Positions 42,162 through 51,811 are shown, numbered from the stretch's first letter. The stretch: DNA of 64,000 nucleotides from Hungatella sp. UBA3048 (GCA_002367105.1 DFCS01000003.1:214352-278351); one strand, 5' to 3'. Translations and numbers: made by a program. Notes: generated from the letters alone by a model not told the origin.

Positions 42162-42686
42162 TTAATATTCAATTCCCTGCCTTGCCGAAATACCTCTGTC
42201 GTACGGATGCTTCACCTTTCTGATTTCCGACACATAATCTGCCATTTCTACAAGCTTTTCTGAGGGTTCTCTTCCAGTGAGAACCACTTCAAGTCCCTCC
42301 GGACGTGCAGAAAGAAATTCCAAAACCCGCGTTTCCTCTACAAGGCCAAAATTGCATACAGCCATGATTTCATCAAGGACCAGCAGATCAAAATTCTCCT
42401 TCACCGCCTTATTTAAGGTCATTTCCAATAGCTTGGAATAGTAGATCCCTGCTTCCTTTTTCTGCTCAGGGGACATCCTGGAAAAAAAGCCAAAGCTTCG
42501 TTCACAGGGCGTTACCGTAATACGGTCAAGCCCGCATAATGCATTCACTTCACCGGAATGATCGGTTTTTAAGAAACGGGTAATGAGAACCCGTTTCCCG
42601 CTGCCGCAGGCACGTACAGCCAGTCCTATGGCAGCTGTGGTTTTTCCTTTCCCATCCCCGCAGTATATGTGTATACAGGATTTCAT
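42162..42686 (-). CDS. cobO: Cob(I)yrinic acid a,c-diamide adenosyltransferase (CobO/BtuR)
   Basis: A 174-residue P-loop enzyme that makes the Co-adenosyl bond of coenzyme B12. Starts MKSCIHIYCGDGKGKTTAA at ATG 42686 after GGAAGGAG; the P-loop is GDGKGKTT at about residues 10-17. LLVLDEIMAVCNFGLV and VLTGREPSEKLVEMADYVSEI are typical of the family, which ends with the KHPYDRG(I)xARxGIEY signature seen here. The organism therefore probably uses adenosylcobalamin, for example in a methylmalonyl-CoA mutase that would supply the CoA carboxyltransferase at 28.7-30.1 kb. Confidence 0.94.
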   Translation of the reverse strand: MKSCIHIYCGDGKGKTTAAIGLAVRACGSGKRVLITRFLKTDHSGEVNALCGLDRITVTPCERSFGFFSRMSPEQKKEAGIYYSKLLEMTLNKAVKENFDLLVLDEIMAVCNFGLVEETRVLEFLSARPEGLEVVLTGREPSEKLVEMADYVSEIRKVKHPYDRGISARQGIEY

Positions 42687-42717
42687 ATTTCTTTCTCCTT
42701 CCTTAATGCTGCCCCTG

Positions 42718-44562
42718 TCATTCCCGTTCCAGATATTCCCGGACAAAACGGGAAACTTCCTGCTTTTTGCTGTATCTCTCCCGCACATAATTGACGTGAA
42801 GCCGTTCCTTAGACCTTGTCATGGCTACGTAAAACATCCGCCGTTCCTCTTCCAAATCGGCGGGGAGCACTGCTTTCTGGTGAGGCGTCACGCCTTCATT
42901 GGCGTCCAGAATGTAGACGATCCGGTATTCCAGGCCCTTGGAGCTGTGCATGGTCATAAGGGCGACCCCCTGGGAATTTCCTTCCCTTAACTGGGCCTGA
43001 GTTTTTAATTCCTCTCCATATTCCTTCATATGACGGAACCATTCCTCTGCAGTGGGATAACCGGCTGCGCTCTCCTGAAGCTGATCCAAAACCTCCAAAA
43101 GCTCCTCCGGCTTCATCCTCCGGTACTGGGCGTATTCCCGAATGTAATCGTCATATCCCACTGCTTTACGGATATAGTTTACTGCAGCCACAGGCGCCAT
43201 ATTCCTTATCATCTTTAAATCGTATTCCAGCTGTTCCACCCGTTCCACCATCCAGCCCCTGTCCTGATAAAAGGATTTTACCGATTCCCAGTTTACCGGA
43301 TTATTTTCCACCGCATCCCGGCTGATATAGCGATTCGGCCGGTTGACAATCTGGAGCACATTGGCCCTGGATAAATCTCCGGACGCTGCCTGGATATAGG
43401 AAATTATGTTTTTTGCAATCCAATGGTCGTATAGGTTGGGAACGGAATCCTTCATGGAGAAGGGGATGTTATATTCCATGAACTTTTCGATTAAGAGCCT
43501 GGGGCCCAGATTCGTCCGGTAAAGGACTGCAATCTCCTGCCAGGCAAACCCGGCTTTTGCATAAGCCATGATTTCCTGGACAATCTCTAAGGTTTCCTCC
43601 TGCGGATCCTGCCATACTCTTGTAACAACCGGCTTTCCATGTCCTTTTTTAGTCGTGATCTTTTTGGGAAAACGCATCTCATTGTGAGCGATCAGCTTTC
43701 CGGCAGACTCTACGATTTCTCTGGTGCTTCGGAAATTGATATTTAAAAGAACCTTTTTTGCTCCCTGATAATCCTTTTCAAAGCCCAGCATAATTTCAGG
43801 TTTTGCTCCCCGGAAACGATAGATGGACTGGTCATCATCCCCTACGATAAACAGATTGTTTTCCGGCGCGGCCAGCATCCGGACAATTTCATACTGAACC
43901 CGGTTAATATCCTGAAACTCATCCACCAGGATATACTGGTACTTTTTCTGCCATGCTTCCAGGATGTCCTTCCTCTGGACAAATAGTTCATAGCACATCA
44001 CCATCATATCGTCAAAATCAATGAGATTGGCCTTACGAAGCCGGTCCTCATATGTAAGATAAAGCTGTTTGAATATTTCCTCAGAGCAGTTTTTGGAATA
44101 ATAATGATCCAAGTCAATCATCTCGCCTTTTACAGAGCTGATTTCCGACAGGATAGAAGTCACGAATTCCGCCTCATCCTCCACCTCTACCTGGTTCTTA
44201 TCCATGGCTTCCTTTATGTACTGGATCTTCTGCTCTTCCCTTACAATGCTTCGGGCATCGTACCGGTAGGCAAACTTTAAGATCCGGAAAAATATGGCAT
44301 GAAAGGTTCCAAAGCTGATTGCAGACGGCCTGCCGTCCACAAGGCTTTCAAAACGTTCCTTCATCTCCCTGGCAGCTGCTTTGGTAAAGGTGATGACCAG
44401 GATATTTGACGGATCCACACCGTATGTTTCAATTAAATGGCATATCCGGTGGGTGATGGTAAAGGTCTTTCCTGAACCTGGCCCTGCAAGGACCAGCATG
44501 GGACCTTTGTGGTGAAGGATTGCCTCCTTCTGGGCTCCCTCATATGTGACCTGTTCCTTCAT
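42718..44562 (-). CDS. UvrD/PcrA-like superfamily I DNA helicase
   Basis: A 614-residue 3'-5' helicase starting MKEQVTYEGAQKEAI (ATG 44562, CGGAGG upstream). Motif I LAGPGSGKTFTITHR, Ia ITFTKAAAREMKER, motif II YILVDEFQDINRVQYE, motif III VGDDDQSIYRFRGAKPE, motif IV LNINFRSTREIV, motif V LMTMHSSKGLEYRIVYI and motif VI VAMTRSKERLHV are all seen. It is shorter than PcrA (about 730) and lacks its C-terminal extension. Role in repair or replication restart is inferred. It lies 31 bp upstream of cobO. Confidence 0.93.
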   Translation of the reverse strand: MKEQVTYEGAQKEAILHHKGPMLVLAGPGSGKTFTITHRICHLIETYGVDPSNILVITFTKAAAREMKERFESLVDGRPSAISFGTFHAIFFRILKFAYRYDARSIVREEQKIQYIKEAMDKNQVEVEDEAEFVTSILSEISSVKGEMIDLDHYYSKNCSEEIFKQLYLTYEDRLRKANLIDFDDMMVMCYELFVQRKDILEAWQKKYQYILVDEFQDINRVQYEIVRMLAAPENNLFIVGDDDQSIYRFRGAKPEIMLGFEKDYQGAKKVLLNINFRSTREIVESAGKLIAHNEMRFPKKITTKKGHGKPVVTRVWQDPQEETLEIVQEIMAYAKAGFAWQEIAVLYRTNLGPRLLIEKFMEYNIPFSMKDSVPNLYDHWIAKNIISYIQAASGDLSRANVLQIVNRPNRYISRDAVENNPVNWESVKSFYQDRGWMVERVEQLEYDLKMIRNMAPVAAVNYIRKAVGYDDYIREYAQYRRMKPEELLEVLDQLQESAAGYPTAEEWFRHMKEYGEELKTQAQLREGNSQGVALMTMHSSKGLEYRIVYILDANEGVTPHQKAVLPADLEEERRMFYVAMTRSKERLHVNYVRERYSKKQEVSRFVREYLERE

Positions 44563-44635
44563 GTTTTCCTCCGTTTTAGGAATCATGCCTTAAGCAGGAT
44601 TCCAGTCATCATTTTAGCGTGCAGTCCCGTCAAGT

Positions 44636-44680
44636 CAAAACAAAAGCAGAGGCCCGGTCACATCCGGAGCCTCTGCTTCT
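44636..44680 (-). terminator. Terminator of gltX
   Basis: AAGCAGAGGC and GCCTCTGCTT arms with a 15-base loop that can also pair internally, followed on the minus strand by TTGTTTTG. Confidence 0.85.
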
Positions 44681-44691
44681 GCAATTATCAT

Positions 44692-46152
44692 TTAACACGC
44701 TCCATTGCTTAAAAGCTGGATTCCCTTTCTTATTCTCATAAGGGTCTCCTCTTTTCCAAGGACCTCCATAATCTCAGTAGCGCCTGCGGGAGTCATCTGC
44801 TTTCCTGAAACTGCGGTGCGGATGGGCCACATAACAAAACCGGTTTTATACCCTTTTTCGGAAACATACTTTGAAAGCGTTTCATACAGAGCATCATTGC
44901 TGTAATCCTCCTGAGCTTCCAGAATTGGAAGTACTTCCTTTAATAAGTCAAGGGAGGATTCGCTGCCTGTCTTCATCTTCTTATTGGTATACATGGCAGT
45001 ATCGTATTCCGGCAAAGTCTCAAAGAAATCAATATGGTCTGCAATATCCGGAAAAACTTCAATTCTTGTTTTTACCATGGCTGCAATCTTCTTTAAGTCT
45101 AAATCCTTCTTAACAACAGCCTTCAGATAAGGCTCTGCAAGCTGATAAAAACGTTTAAAGTCCATGGATTTCATATATTCACTATTCATCCACCGCAGCT
45201 TGGTCATATCAAAAACTGCCGGGGATTTGCTGATATTGCGGAAGTCAAATTCCTTTATTAAATCATCCAGGGAGAAAATCTCCTGGTTGCCCACCGGGGA
45301 CCAGCCCAGAAGAGCAACGTAATTCACAACAGCCTCAGAAATGAAGCCCTGCATGATCAGATCCTCATAAGAGGAATGGCCGCTTCTTTTACTAAGCTTC
45401 TTGTGCTCCTCGTTGGTAATCAGCGGACAGTGCACATATACCGGAACGTCCCAGCCAAATGCGGCATAAAGACGGTTATACTTTGGAGAAGAGGATAAAT
45501 ATTCGTTCCCTCTCACTACATGGGTAATTCCCATGAGATGATCATCTACTACGTTTGCAAAATTATAAGTTGGATATCCGTCGGATTTGATGAGTACCAT
45601 ATCATCTAACTCTGAGTTATCCACGGAAATATCTCCGTATATCTCATCATGGAAGGAAGTCGATCCATCCGTAGGATTGTTCTGGCGGATGACATAAGGC
45701 ATACCTGCCTCCAGATTGGCTTTAACCTCTTCTTTGGAAAGGTGGAGGCAATGCTTATCGTAAGTCATGATCTCCTGGCCATCCACGGTCTTTTTAAGAG
45801 AATCCAGCCTCTCCTGAGTACAGAAGCAGTAATATGCTTCTCCTTCTTCAACAAGCTTTTTCGCATATTCCAAATAAATACCGGAAGCCTGGCGCTCACT
45901 CTGTACATAGGGGCCCACGCCGCCATCCTTGTCCGGACCTTCGTCATGGATAAGCCCGGTCTCTTTTAAGGTTCTATAAATGATCTCGACAGCACCTTCC
46001 ACATAACGTTCCTGATCTGTATCTTCAATGCGGAGCAGAAAATCGCCGTCCTCATGTTTAGCAATCAGATAAGCATACAATGCAGTTCTTAAATTTCCTA
46101 CGTGCATACGGCCCGTAGGACTCGGTGCGTATCTTGTTCTTATTTTACTCAT
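44692..46152 (-). CDS. gltX: Glutamyl-tRNA synthetase
   Basis: A 486-residue class I synthetase charging tRNA-Glu. Start ATG 46152 (MSKIRTRYAPSPTG), with AGGAGTG upstream. The HIGH-equivalent motif is in PSPTGRMHVGNLRTA, the KMSKS-equivalent is KLSKRSG (residues about 255), and the C-terminal anticodon-binding domain ends with GATEIMEVLGKEETLMRI. Normal length. No T-box is seen upstream; the 46153-46279 gap is short. Whether it is discriminating or also charges tRNA-Gln cannot be decided here. Confidence 0.96.
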   Translation of the reverse strand: MSKIRTRYAPSPTGRMHVGNLRTALYAYLIAKHEDGDFLLRIEDTDQERYVEGAVEIIYRTLKETGLIHDEGPDKDGGVGPYVQSERQASGIYLEYAKKLVEEGEAYYCFCTQERLDSLKKTVDGQEIMTYDKHCLHLSKEEVKANLEAGMPYVIRQNNPTDGSTSFHDEIYGDISVDNSELDDMVLIKSDGYPTYNFANVVDDHLMGITHVVRGNEYLSSSPKYNRLYAAFGWDVPVYVHCPLITNEEHKKLSKRSGHSSYEDLIMQGFISEAVVNYVALLGWSPVGNQEIFSLDDLIKEFDFRNISKSPAVFDMTKLRWMNSEYMKSMDFKRFYQLAEPYLKAVVKKDLDLKKIAAMVKTRIEVFPDIADHIDFFETLPEYDTAMYTNKKMKTGSESSLDLLKEVLPILEAQEDYSNDALYETLSKYVSEKGYKTGFVMWPIRTAVSGKQMTPAGATEIMEVLGKEETLMRIRKGIQLLSNGAC

Positions 46153-46279
46153 TGTGAACACACTCCTATATCTTCTTTCTCGTTTGGGCCGGTTAAAGGA
46201 AGTCACGCCAAAGCCACGTAGTCCATTATATAACGAACCACTGGAAAAAACAATGATTTCGCGTAATTTTCCAAAGCAA

Positions 46280-48832
46280 TTATTCCATACCCGGCCCTAC
46301 TGCCTGTGCACCGGAATCAGGGCCTCCCGGACCAAAGCCGGGAGCATAATCCTCGTCTGAATCCATATCCCCCGGAAATACCGGCGGAATCGTTTCCTTC
46401 GGCTTGGTGACTCCCGGACCGATCTCCTGGGGCTTCCCGGAAGATTCCTCCTGCCAGGGCAGGGATGCGGCATGGTTTGCAGCCTCATCAAGCTGAGTCT
46501 TTAATCCGTCATAATATTCAGTGCCAGCCAGCTGGTCCAAAAGGCTGTAGGCAGTACTTATGGTTTCCTCTGTAGAGCTGTCCCTGTGACTCAGTGCAGA
46601 TAATTCCCCGATCAGTGACTGAAGGGCAGAAACTGTCTGCTCCACCGCCTGCATGGCCTCCTGGGACGCCTCATATGCTCTCTGGGCCTGGGCCTCCTGC
46701 TTTTTACGCTCTTCCTCTTCCTTCCATTTACTTCCATTGGCTTTGGCCGCTTGTTCTGCAACAGAAGAAAACAGATCCTTTCTTCCTGTTTCAGCGTCAG
46801 TTTTTTCCCCTGTGGAATCCACATTCCTAAAGGAAACAGTTGCCGGCATATCCCAATCCAGAACCGGAAGGCCATCGTTTATCCTGGTCATAAATTCCTG
46901 CCAGATCTTTCCCGAATAGGTTTTACCGTAAACTCCGGGCATGGCCTTTGGAGTATCATATCCTACCCAGACAGCTGTTGTGTAATGCTTTGTATACCCG
47001 CAAAACCAGGTATCTTTATTGCTGTTGGTGGTTCCGGTCTTTCCCGCGGCCGGAACTCCAAGCCCCAGGCCATTGCCTGTTCCGTAAGGCTTATCCAGCG
47101 TCCCCTTTAACACATCGGTGATCATGTAAGCGGTATCATCCGTAAATATCCTTTCATCCGCCTGGTTTCCATTGTATATCTCGCCGTCATACTGGCTTTC
47201 TAAGCTGACGATACATGTTTTATTGCTGTACAGCCCGTTGTTCGCCAAAACGGAGTATCCCCTTGCCATATCCACAACTCTGGCACCTTCCGTAAAGCCG
47301 CCGATGCTCATACTGCTGTTTCCGTTATCCAGATAGCTTATGCCTGCAAAATGCATCTTTCCCAGATAGCTTATGCCTTTGTCAACACCGATGTCTCCCA
47401 GCACCTGCCAGGCCACCGTATTAAGACTTCGGTTCAATGCCTCTCTTACGGAAATATTGCCAAAATATTTTCCTCCGCTGTTTTTGGGCCCTTTATCAAA
47501 CAGATGGTCATTTACCAGTCTGGAGGGATAATAATATCCGGTTTCAAAAGCAGGAGCATAATCGATCAGCGGTTTTATGGTAGACCCTGGCTGGCGCTTG
47601 CTTAAAAATCCCCGGTTGTACTCATCATCCGTACCCCGGCCGCCCACAATGGCAACCACATATCCGGTCTGGTTATCAATGCATACCGCTGCCCCCTGTA
47701 AGGCTAATTTTCCATTCTCCTGCAGATCCGTAAAACCTTTCAGCCGGTTGTCAATAATCTCCTGCAAGGAGTTTTGGATAGGTGTCTCCAGGCTGGTATG
47801 TATTTCAAAGCCTCCGTTCCGGATCATATCGCTCTTTGCCTGATAAAGTTCCTGGTACTGTTCTCTATAAGAATCATAAGAAGCCTGGTTATTAAAAATA
47901 TACTGGAAAACAAAATCTTCGTTCTTCATTAATTCCAAAGCAGCGCAGTGTATGGCATAGCTTGTCAGATAATTTTCCTTTGTTCCCGGCTCATAGATCT
48001 TAGCAACGGTCATAGGCTGAGCCTTGGCGTTTTCCTTTTCCTCTTCCGTAATAAACTTACAGAGAGCCATATTATCAATGATCTGGTTCCTCTTCCACGT
48101 TGCGTTTTCCGGATGAGCCACCGGATCATACTTTGACGGATTATTGCTGATTCCCGCTAAGGTAGCCGCCTCCCACACGGTTAAATCCTTTGCTTCCTTA
48201 TCAAAATAATAGCGGCTGGCCTCAGATACGCCGTAACACCGGTTAGCAAAGAAATTGGTGTTGCAGTAAAACTCCAGGATGTCTGACTTGGAATACTTAT
48301 TCTCCATGCGGGGCGCTGCAAAAAATTCGGTCAGCTTTCTCTGGATCGTCTTCTCCTGGGTCAGATAGGTATTCTTAATCACCTGCTGGGTGATGGTGCT
48401 TCCTCCCTGGGTGGCTTTCCCTTTATTTTTTAAGTATACGACACCTGCACGCATTAACCCCTTGTAGTCGATGCCATGATGCTTATAAAATCTTCTGTCC
48501 TCCTGGGCTACATAGGCATTCTGAAGGTTCTTGCTGATCCCTGAAATCGGGACATATTCATAGTGACCGGAATTGATGGTTCCGATCAAAGTTCCGGCAG
48601 AATCATAGATTCTCGTATCCGTTGGCTGGGAAAAATCAGTCTTGACCGTCTTACTCATAATGGCATCCGCTTTTTCTTTGCAGGCCATAATCTCATTCTG
48701 ATATTTTAAGAATACAATGCCGCCGGCAAGGCATCCCAAAACCATAACTCCCAGAAATACGAAAAGTATGACTTTAATGGGCCGAAAGAATATGGACCAG
48801 GGACTTTTGCGTTTCTTTTTATGTTTCGCCAA
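46280..48832 (-). CDS. Class A penicillin-binding protein (transglycosylase/transpeptidase)
   Basis: An 850-residue bifunctional peptidoglycan synthase. TTG at 48832 (MAKHKKKRKSPW) is the preferred start because AAGGAGG lies eight bases upstream; longer readings lack this. A basic cytoplasmic tail, one membrane helix (IKVILFVFLGVMVLGCLAGG), the GT51 domain with AQEDRRFYKHHGIDYKGLMRA and GGSTITQQVIKN, and the transpeptidase with SxxK in RQPGSTIKPLIDYAP, SLNT and KTGTTNSNKD. The C-terminus is a Glu/Ala coiled-coil-like stretch (about 680-790) and a Pro/Gly-rich tail with IGPGVTKP and a terminal AVGPGME. Confidence 0.94.
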   Translation of the reverse strand: MAKHKKKRKSPWSIFFRPIKVILFVFLGVMVLGCLAGGIVFLKYQNEIMACKEKADAIMSKTVKTDFSQPTDTRIYDSAGTLIGTINSGHYEYVPISGISKNLQNAYVAQEDRRFYKHHGIDYKGLMRAGVVYLKNKGKATQGGSTITQQVIKNTYLTQEKTIQRKLTEFFAAPRMENKYSKSDILEFYCNTNFFANRCYGVSEASRYYFDKEAKDLTVWEAATLAGISNNPSKYDPVAHPENATWKRNQIIDNMALCKFITEEEKENAKAQPMTVAKIYEPGTKENYLTSYAIHCAALELMKNEDFVFQYIFNNQASYDSYREQYQELYQAKSDMIRNGGFEIHTSLETPIQNSLQEIIDNRLKGFTDLQENGKLALQGAAVCIDNQTGYVVAIVGGRGTDDEYNRGFLSKRQPGSTIKPLIDYAPAFETGYYYPSRLVNDHLFDKGPKNSGGKYFGNISVREALNRSLNTVAWQVLGDIGVDKGISYLGKMHFAGISYLDNGNSSMSIGGFTEGARVVDMARGYSVLANNGLYSNKTCIVSLESQYDGEIYNGNQADERIFTDDTAYMITDVLKGTLDKPYGTGNGLGLGVPAAGKTGTTNSNKDTWFCGYTKHYTTAVWVGYDTPKAMPGVYGKTYSGKIWQEFMTRINDGLPVLDWDMPATVSFRNVDSTGEKTDAETGRKDLFSSVAEQAAKANGSKWKEEEERKKQEAQAQRAYEASQEAMQAVEQTVSALQSLIGELSALSHRDSSTEETISTAYSLLDQLAGTEYYDGLKTQLDEAANHAASLPWQEESSGKPQEIGPGVTKPKETIPPVFPGDMDSDEDYAPGFGPGGPDSGAQAVGPGME

Positions 48833-48920
48833 ATTAATTTGCCTCCTTTTCATCAATATCTGTACGCAGTTTGAAAGCTTAATGCTGAAGGATATCTTTC
48901 TTTCAACCTCTGTATATGAC

Positions 48921-48960
48921 AAAAACGGGAAGCCTCTTTATTAAGACTTCCCGTTTGTTT
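48921..48960 (-). terminator. Terminator of tRNA-Thr (possibly bidirectional)
   Basis: AAACGGGAAG and CTTCCCGTTT arms; the minus strand continues TTGTC and the plus strand GTTTTC. It lies five bases after the tRNA. Confidence 0.8.
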
Positions 48961-48964
48961 TCAG

Positions 48965-49037
48965 AGCTGATGACGGGACTCGGACCCGTGACCTCCTCAC
49001 TACCAATGAGGTGCGCTACCACCTGTGCCACATCAGC
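48965..49037 (-). tRNA. tRNA-Thr (GGU anticodon)
   Basis: A 73-base cloverleaf with acceptor GCTGATG/CATCAGC, anticodon stem CCTCA/TGAGG with loop TTGGTAG (anticodon GGT), and T-arm ACGGGTCCGAGTCCCGT. CCA is not encoded. Read from complementary arms; no covariance model was run. Confidence 0.95.
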
Positions 49038-49068
49038 ATCTTTTATCGTTCATCGCTGAACCTCGTAT

Positions 49069-49097
49069 ATCATAGCATGGAGAAATCTGTTTGTCAA
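49069..49097 (-). promoter_or_regulatory. Promoter of tRNA-Thr
   Basis: TTGACA (49092-49097), 17 bases, TATGAT (49069-49074), about 30 bases upstream of the tRNA 5' end. Confidence 0.85.
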
Positions 49098-49186
49098 CGC
49101 TTATTTTAATTTTTTACTAAAATACAAAAATTATCAAAAAGTTCAAATAATTACCATAAAATCCATTCTTATGTCAGGTTCCGTAA

Positions 49187-49240
49187 ACCAGGAAGAGAGC
49201 AGGAAACGGGCTCACTGTTTCCTATTCTCTTCCCCTGTTT
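49187..49240. terminator. Long imperfect hairpin downstream of ldh
   Basis: GGAAGAGAGCAGGAAAC pairs with GTTTCCTATTCTCTTCC (two mismatches) around GGGCTCACT. The T-run lies on the plus strand (CCTGTTTTTT), so as a terminator it is best for plus-strand transcripts; for ldh (minus) it may act as a 3' stabiliser. Confidence 0.55.
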
Positions 49241-49241
49241 T

Positions 49242-50186
49242 TTATAGTATGCCATCAAAGCTATCCCGAAGGGTATCACACGAATTATGAAACTGTTTCA
49301 TCTCTTCATCCGTTAATGACAGGGAAATGATCCTCTGAATCCCGTTCTTATTGATGATGCAGGGAACTCCTGCGTATACCTCAGACTGCCCGTATTCTCC
49401 TCTCAGCATAGCAGATACCGTAAAAACGCTGTTTTCATCCCCCAGGATAGCCCTGGTGATTCTGGTGAGTGCCATACCGATCCCATAATAGGTAGCCTGC
49501 TTGGCCTCAATGATCCGGTAAGCTGCTCCCCGGACCTCGTCTTCGATCCGCTCCAGCTCATTCCTGCATACCATGCCTTCCTCTTCGCAAAGGCACAGAA
49601 TGGGCTTTGTAGCGATCATGGCCTGGCTCCAGGGCACAAACTCACTGTCTCCGTGCTCTCCCATAACATAGGCATGGACATTTCTTGGATCCACCCGCAA
49701 GGAATCTCCTAACAGATACCGGAGCCTGGCAGTATCGAGAGTCGTGCCGCTTCCAATCACCCGCTTGGGATTAAAGCCTGACAGCGAATAGGTAATTCTC
49801 GTCATGATATCCACCGGATTGGTAGCCACCAGGAAAACCCCGTTAAAGCCTGACTCCGTTACCGGCTGCACAATGGACTTGAATACGGCCGCATTACGCT
49901 TCAGCAAATCAAGCCTTGTCTCCCCGGACTTCTGGGCTACTCCTGCACAGATCACAACAATGTCCGCATCCGAGCAGTCTTTGTATTCTCCTGCATAAAT
50001 CTTCATATGGGATGCAGAAAAAGCAAGTCCATGGTTTAAGTCCATTGCCTCGCCCTCCGCTCTTTTCCGGTTGATGTCAATCAAAACAAGTTCATCGCAA
50101 ACTCCCTGGTTCAAAAGGGAATAGGCATAACTCATTCCGACCATGCCTGTACCGACTAATACAATCTTTCTTTTATCTGTTCTCAT
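49242..50186 (-). CDS. ldh: L-lactate dehydrogenase
   Basis: A 314-residue NAD-dependent enzyme interconverting pyruvate and L-lactate. Rossmann motif VLVGTGMVGMSYAY, NAD adenine Asp in ELVLIDINRKRAEGEA, the mobile loop with substrate arginine in GVAQKSGETRLDLL, NPVD, and the catalytic His in VMGEHGDSEFVPWS. The residues fit LDH (Gln in AGVAQKSGETR specifying pyruvate over oxaloacetate). RBS AGAGGAG. Monocistronic. Lactate made by this enzyme could be a substrate of the bifurcating-type module at 1.5-4.9 kb, though the two loci are not linked. Confidence 0.95.
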   Translation of the reverse strand: MRTDKRKIVLVGTGMVGMSYAYSLLNQGVCDELVLIDINRKRAEGEAMDLNHGLAFSASHMKIYAGEYKDCSDADIVVICAGVAQKSGETRLDLLKRNAAVFKSIVQPVTESGFNGVFLVATNPVDIMTRITYSLSGFNPKRVIGSGTTLDTARLRYLLGDSLRVDPRNVHAYVMGEHGDSEFVPWSQAMIATKPILCLCEEEGMVCRNELERIEDEVRGAAYRIIEAKQATYYGIGMALTRITRAILGDENSVFTVSAMLRGEYGQSEVYAGVPCIINKNGIQRIISLSLTDEEMKQFHNSCDTLRDSFDGIL

Positions 50187-50251
50187 AATCCGGCCGCTCT
50201 CCTCTCATTGTTAGGGATAGTGTATCTGCCTGAAATGCAAACTATGCACTC

Positions 50252-51319
50252 TTACAGTCCACGATCGATTTTCTTTGCCATCAATTCACTGTTTCCGCTG
50301 TAAATAATGGCGTTTTCCCTTGTGATCTTTCCTTCTTTATATAAATTTAAAAGACTGGTATCCATGGAAATCATACCTTCTCCCTGACCGGTGGCGATCA
50401 CAGAATCGATCTGATGGGTTTTGGACTCTCGGATCATATTCCGGATTGCATTATTAAAAAACATGATTTCAAATGCCGGATAGACACTTCCATCCACAGC
50501 AGGGATCAGCTGCTGGGAGACCACGGCCTGAACTACCATGGAAAGCTGCATCCGGATCTGCTGCTGCTGGTTTGGCGGGAAGTTATCAATGATGCGGTCA
50601 ATGGTATTGGCCGCTCCCACCGTATGCAGGGTTGAAATCACCAGATGACCGGTTTCTGCTGCTGTCATGGCGATCCGTATGGTTTCATAATCCCTCATCT
50701 CACCCACAAGGATCACATCCGGAGCCTGGCGCAGAGCCGCCCGAAGGCCGGTCACATAGCTGTCCGTGTCTGTGGTTACCTCCCTCTGAGTCACCACGCT
50801 CTTCTTATGGCGGTGCAGATATTCAAGAGGATCTTCCAGAGTGATCACATGGGAGTTGCGGGTATTATTGATTTTGTCAATGATACAGGCCAAGGTGGTA
50901 GTCTTACCGCTTCCCGCCGGCCCTGTGACCAGGACAAATCCCTTTGTCATCCTGGCAACATCCATAACAACCTCCGGAATATGAAGTGTTCTGTAATCAG
51001 GCAGCTCAAAGGTCACCACCCGGATCACCGCAGCAAGGGAACCTCTCTGACGGAATATGCTGGAGCGAAACCTGGAAACCCCGGGAAGGGCAAAGGAAAA
51101 ATCATCATCTCCATGCTCCCGCACCTTCTCCATGGTTCTGTTTCCCGCTAACTCATACAATTCAGTGATCAATACCTCCATTTGAGCCGAAGATAGCTTT
51201 TCTTCATTCTGATTTATGATCCTGCTTCCTATTTTATATGAAAACGGCATGCCTGGCACCAGGAAAATATCCGATGCTTTCTGCGCCACAGCAGCACTTA
51301 ACAAATCTTTTACCTTCAT
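50252..51319 (-). CDS. pilT: Type IV pilus retraction ATPase PilT
   Basis: A 355-residue hexameric secretion ATPase that disassembles pili. Walker A is GPAGSGKT at residues 133-140, the Asp box HVITLEDPLEY, Walker B DVILVGEMRDYETI and His box TGHLVISTLHTVGA. PilT-like N-domain (KASDIFLVPGMPFSYKI), no N1 extension of PilB assembly ATPases. First-listed member of the minus-strand pilus cluster but last in transcription order, 18 bp after the preceding gene. No AIRNLIRE motif exactly, but AIRNMIRESKTHQI is close. Confidence 0.93.
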   Translation of the reverse strand: MKVKDLLSAAVAQKASDIFLVPGMPFSYKIGSRIINQNEEKLSSAQMEVLITELYELAGNRTMEKVREHGDDDFSFALPGVSRFRSSIFRQRGSLAAVIRVVTFELPDYRTLHIPEVVMDVARMTKGFVLVTGPAGSGKTTTLACIIDKINNTRNSHVITLEDPLEYLHRHKKSVVTQREVTTDTDSYVTGLRAALRQAPDVILVGEMRDYETIRIAMTAAETGHLVISTLHTVGAANTIDRIIDNFPPNQQQQIRMQLSMVVQAVVSQQLIPAVDGSVYPAFEIMFFNNAIRNMIRESKTHQIDSVIATGQGEGMISMDTSLLNLYKEGKITRENAIIYSGNSELMAKKIDRGL

Positions 51320-51337
51320 CTCCCAGTCTCCTGTTTC

Positions 51338-51811
51338 TTAAGTCTCCCCGCCTGTCCACACCGGCATGGAATGATCAATTTCCATATCCTCTGTCTGAAT
51401 TACCTTCCACTTCGATATCCGGATATCTTCTTCCCCCTCCGGAGGGAAAACCAGTTCTATAGAAAGAGCCTGGGACCGTTCCATGGGGATATTTACAGTC
51501 ACGGTTCCTTTATCCGGCTCATAGACATCTCCCAGTTCCCGGGCCAAAAGCTGTTTCCGTTCCTGAGGATCCTGGCTCTCTTCCCGGACTTTCGCCGCCT
51601 TATTTAAAACCATCTGATAAAAGGCCTCTCCCTCTCTGTCAGCCCGGTAGTACTCTGTCACTGCAGAAGCATTGCGTTCTGCCAGATTCCGCTCACTTTT
51701 GGCGGTACTAAGGGAAAGCATCCCAAAGGTTATCAGGCACATGACTATAAATATGAGTATAAGGGAAGGACTGCCTATATTGGCCCTGTAACCATTCTCC
51801 TGTTCAGCCAT
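51338..51811 (-). CDS. Small pilus-associated membrane protein
   Basis: A 157-residue protein from ATG 51811 (GGAGGTGG upstream). One N-terminal membrane helix (residues about 13-35: SLILIFIVMCLITFGMLSLS), a helical segment ERNASAVTEYYRADREGEAFYQ, and a C-terminal beta-rich domain. Resembles a PilX/PilO-position minor component in size and layout, without a prepilin peptidase cleavage site. Known only from its cluster. Confidence 0.7.
   Translation of the reverse strand: MAEQENGYRANIGSPSLILIFIVMCLITFGMLSLSTAKSERNLAERNASAVTEYYRADREGEAFYQMVLNKAAKVREESQDPQERKQLLARELGDVYEPDKGTVTVNIPMERSQALSIELVFPPEGEEDIRISKWKVIQTEDMEIDHSMPVWTGGET

Noticed and set aside
49187..49240. Hairpin considered as a standard ldh terminator
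   Set aside because: The T-run follows on the plus strand, not after the hairpin on the ldh strand, so I list it with reduced confidence only.
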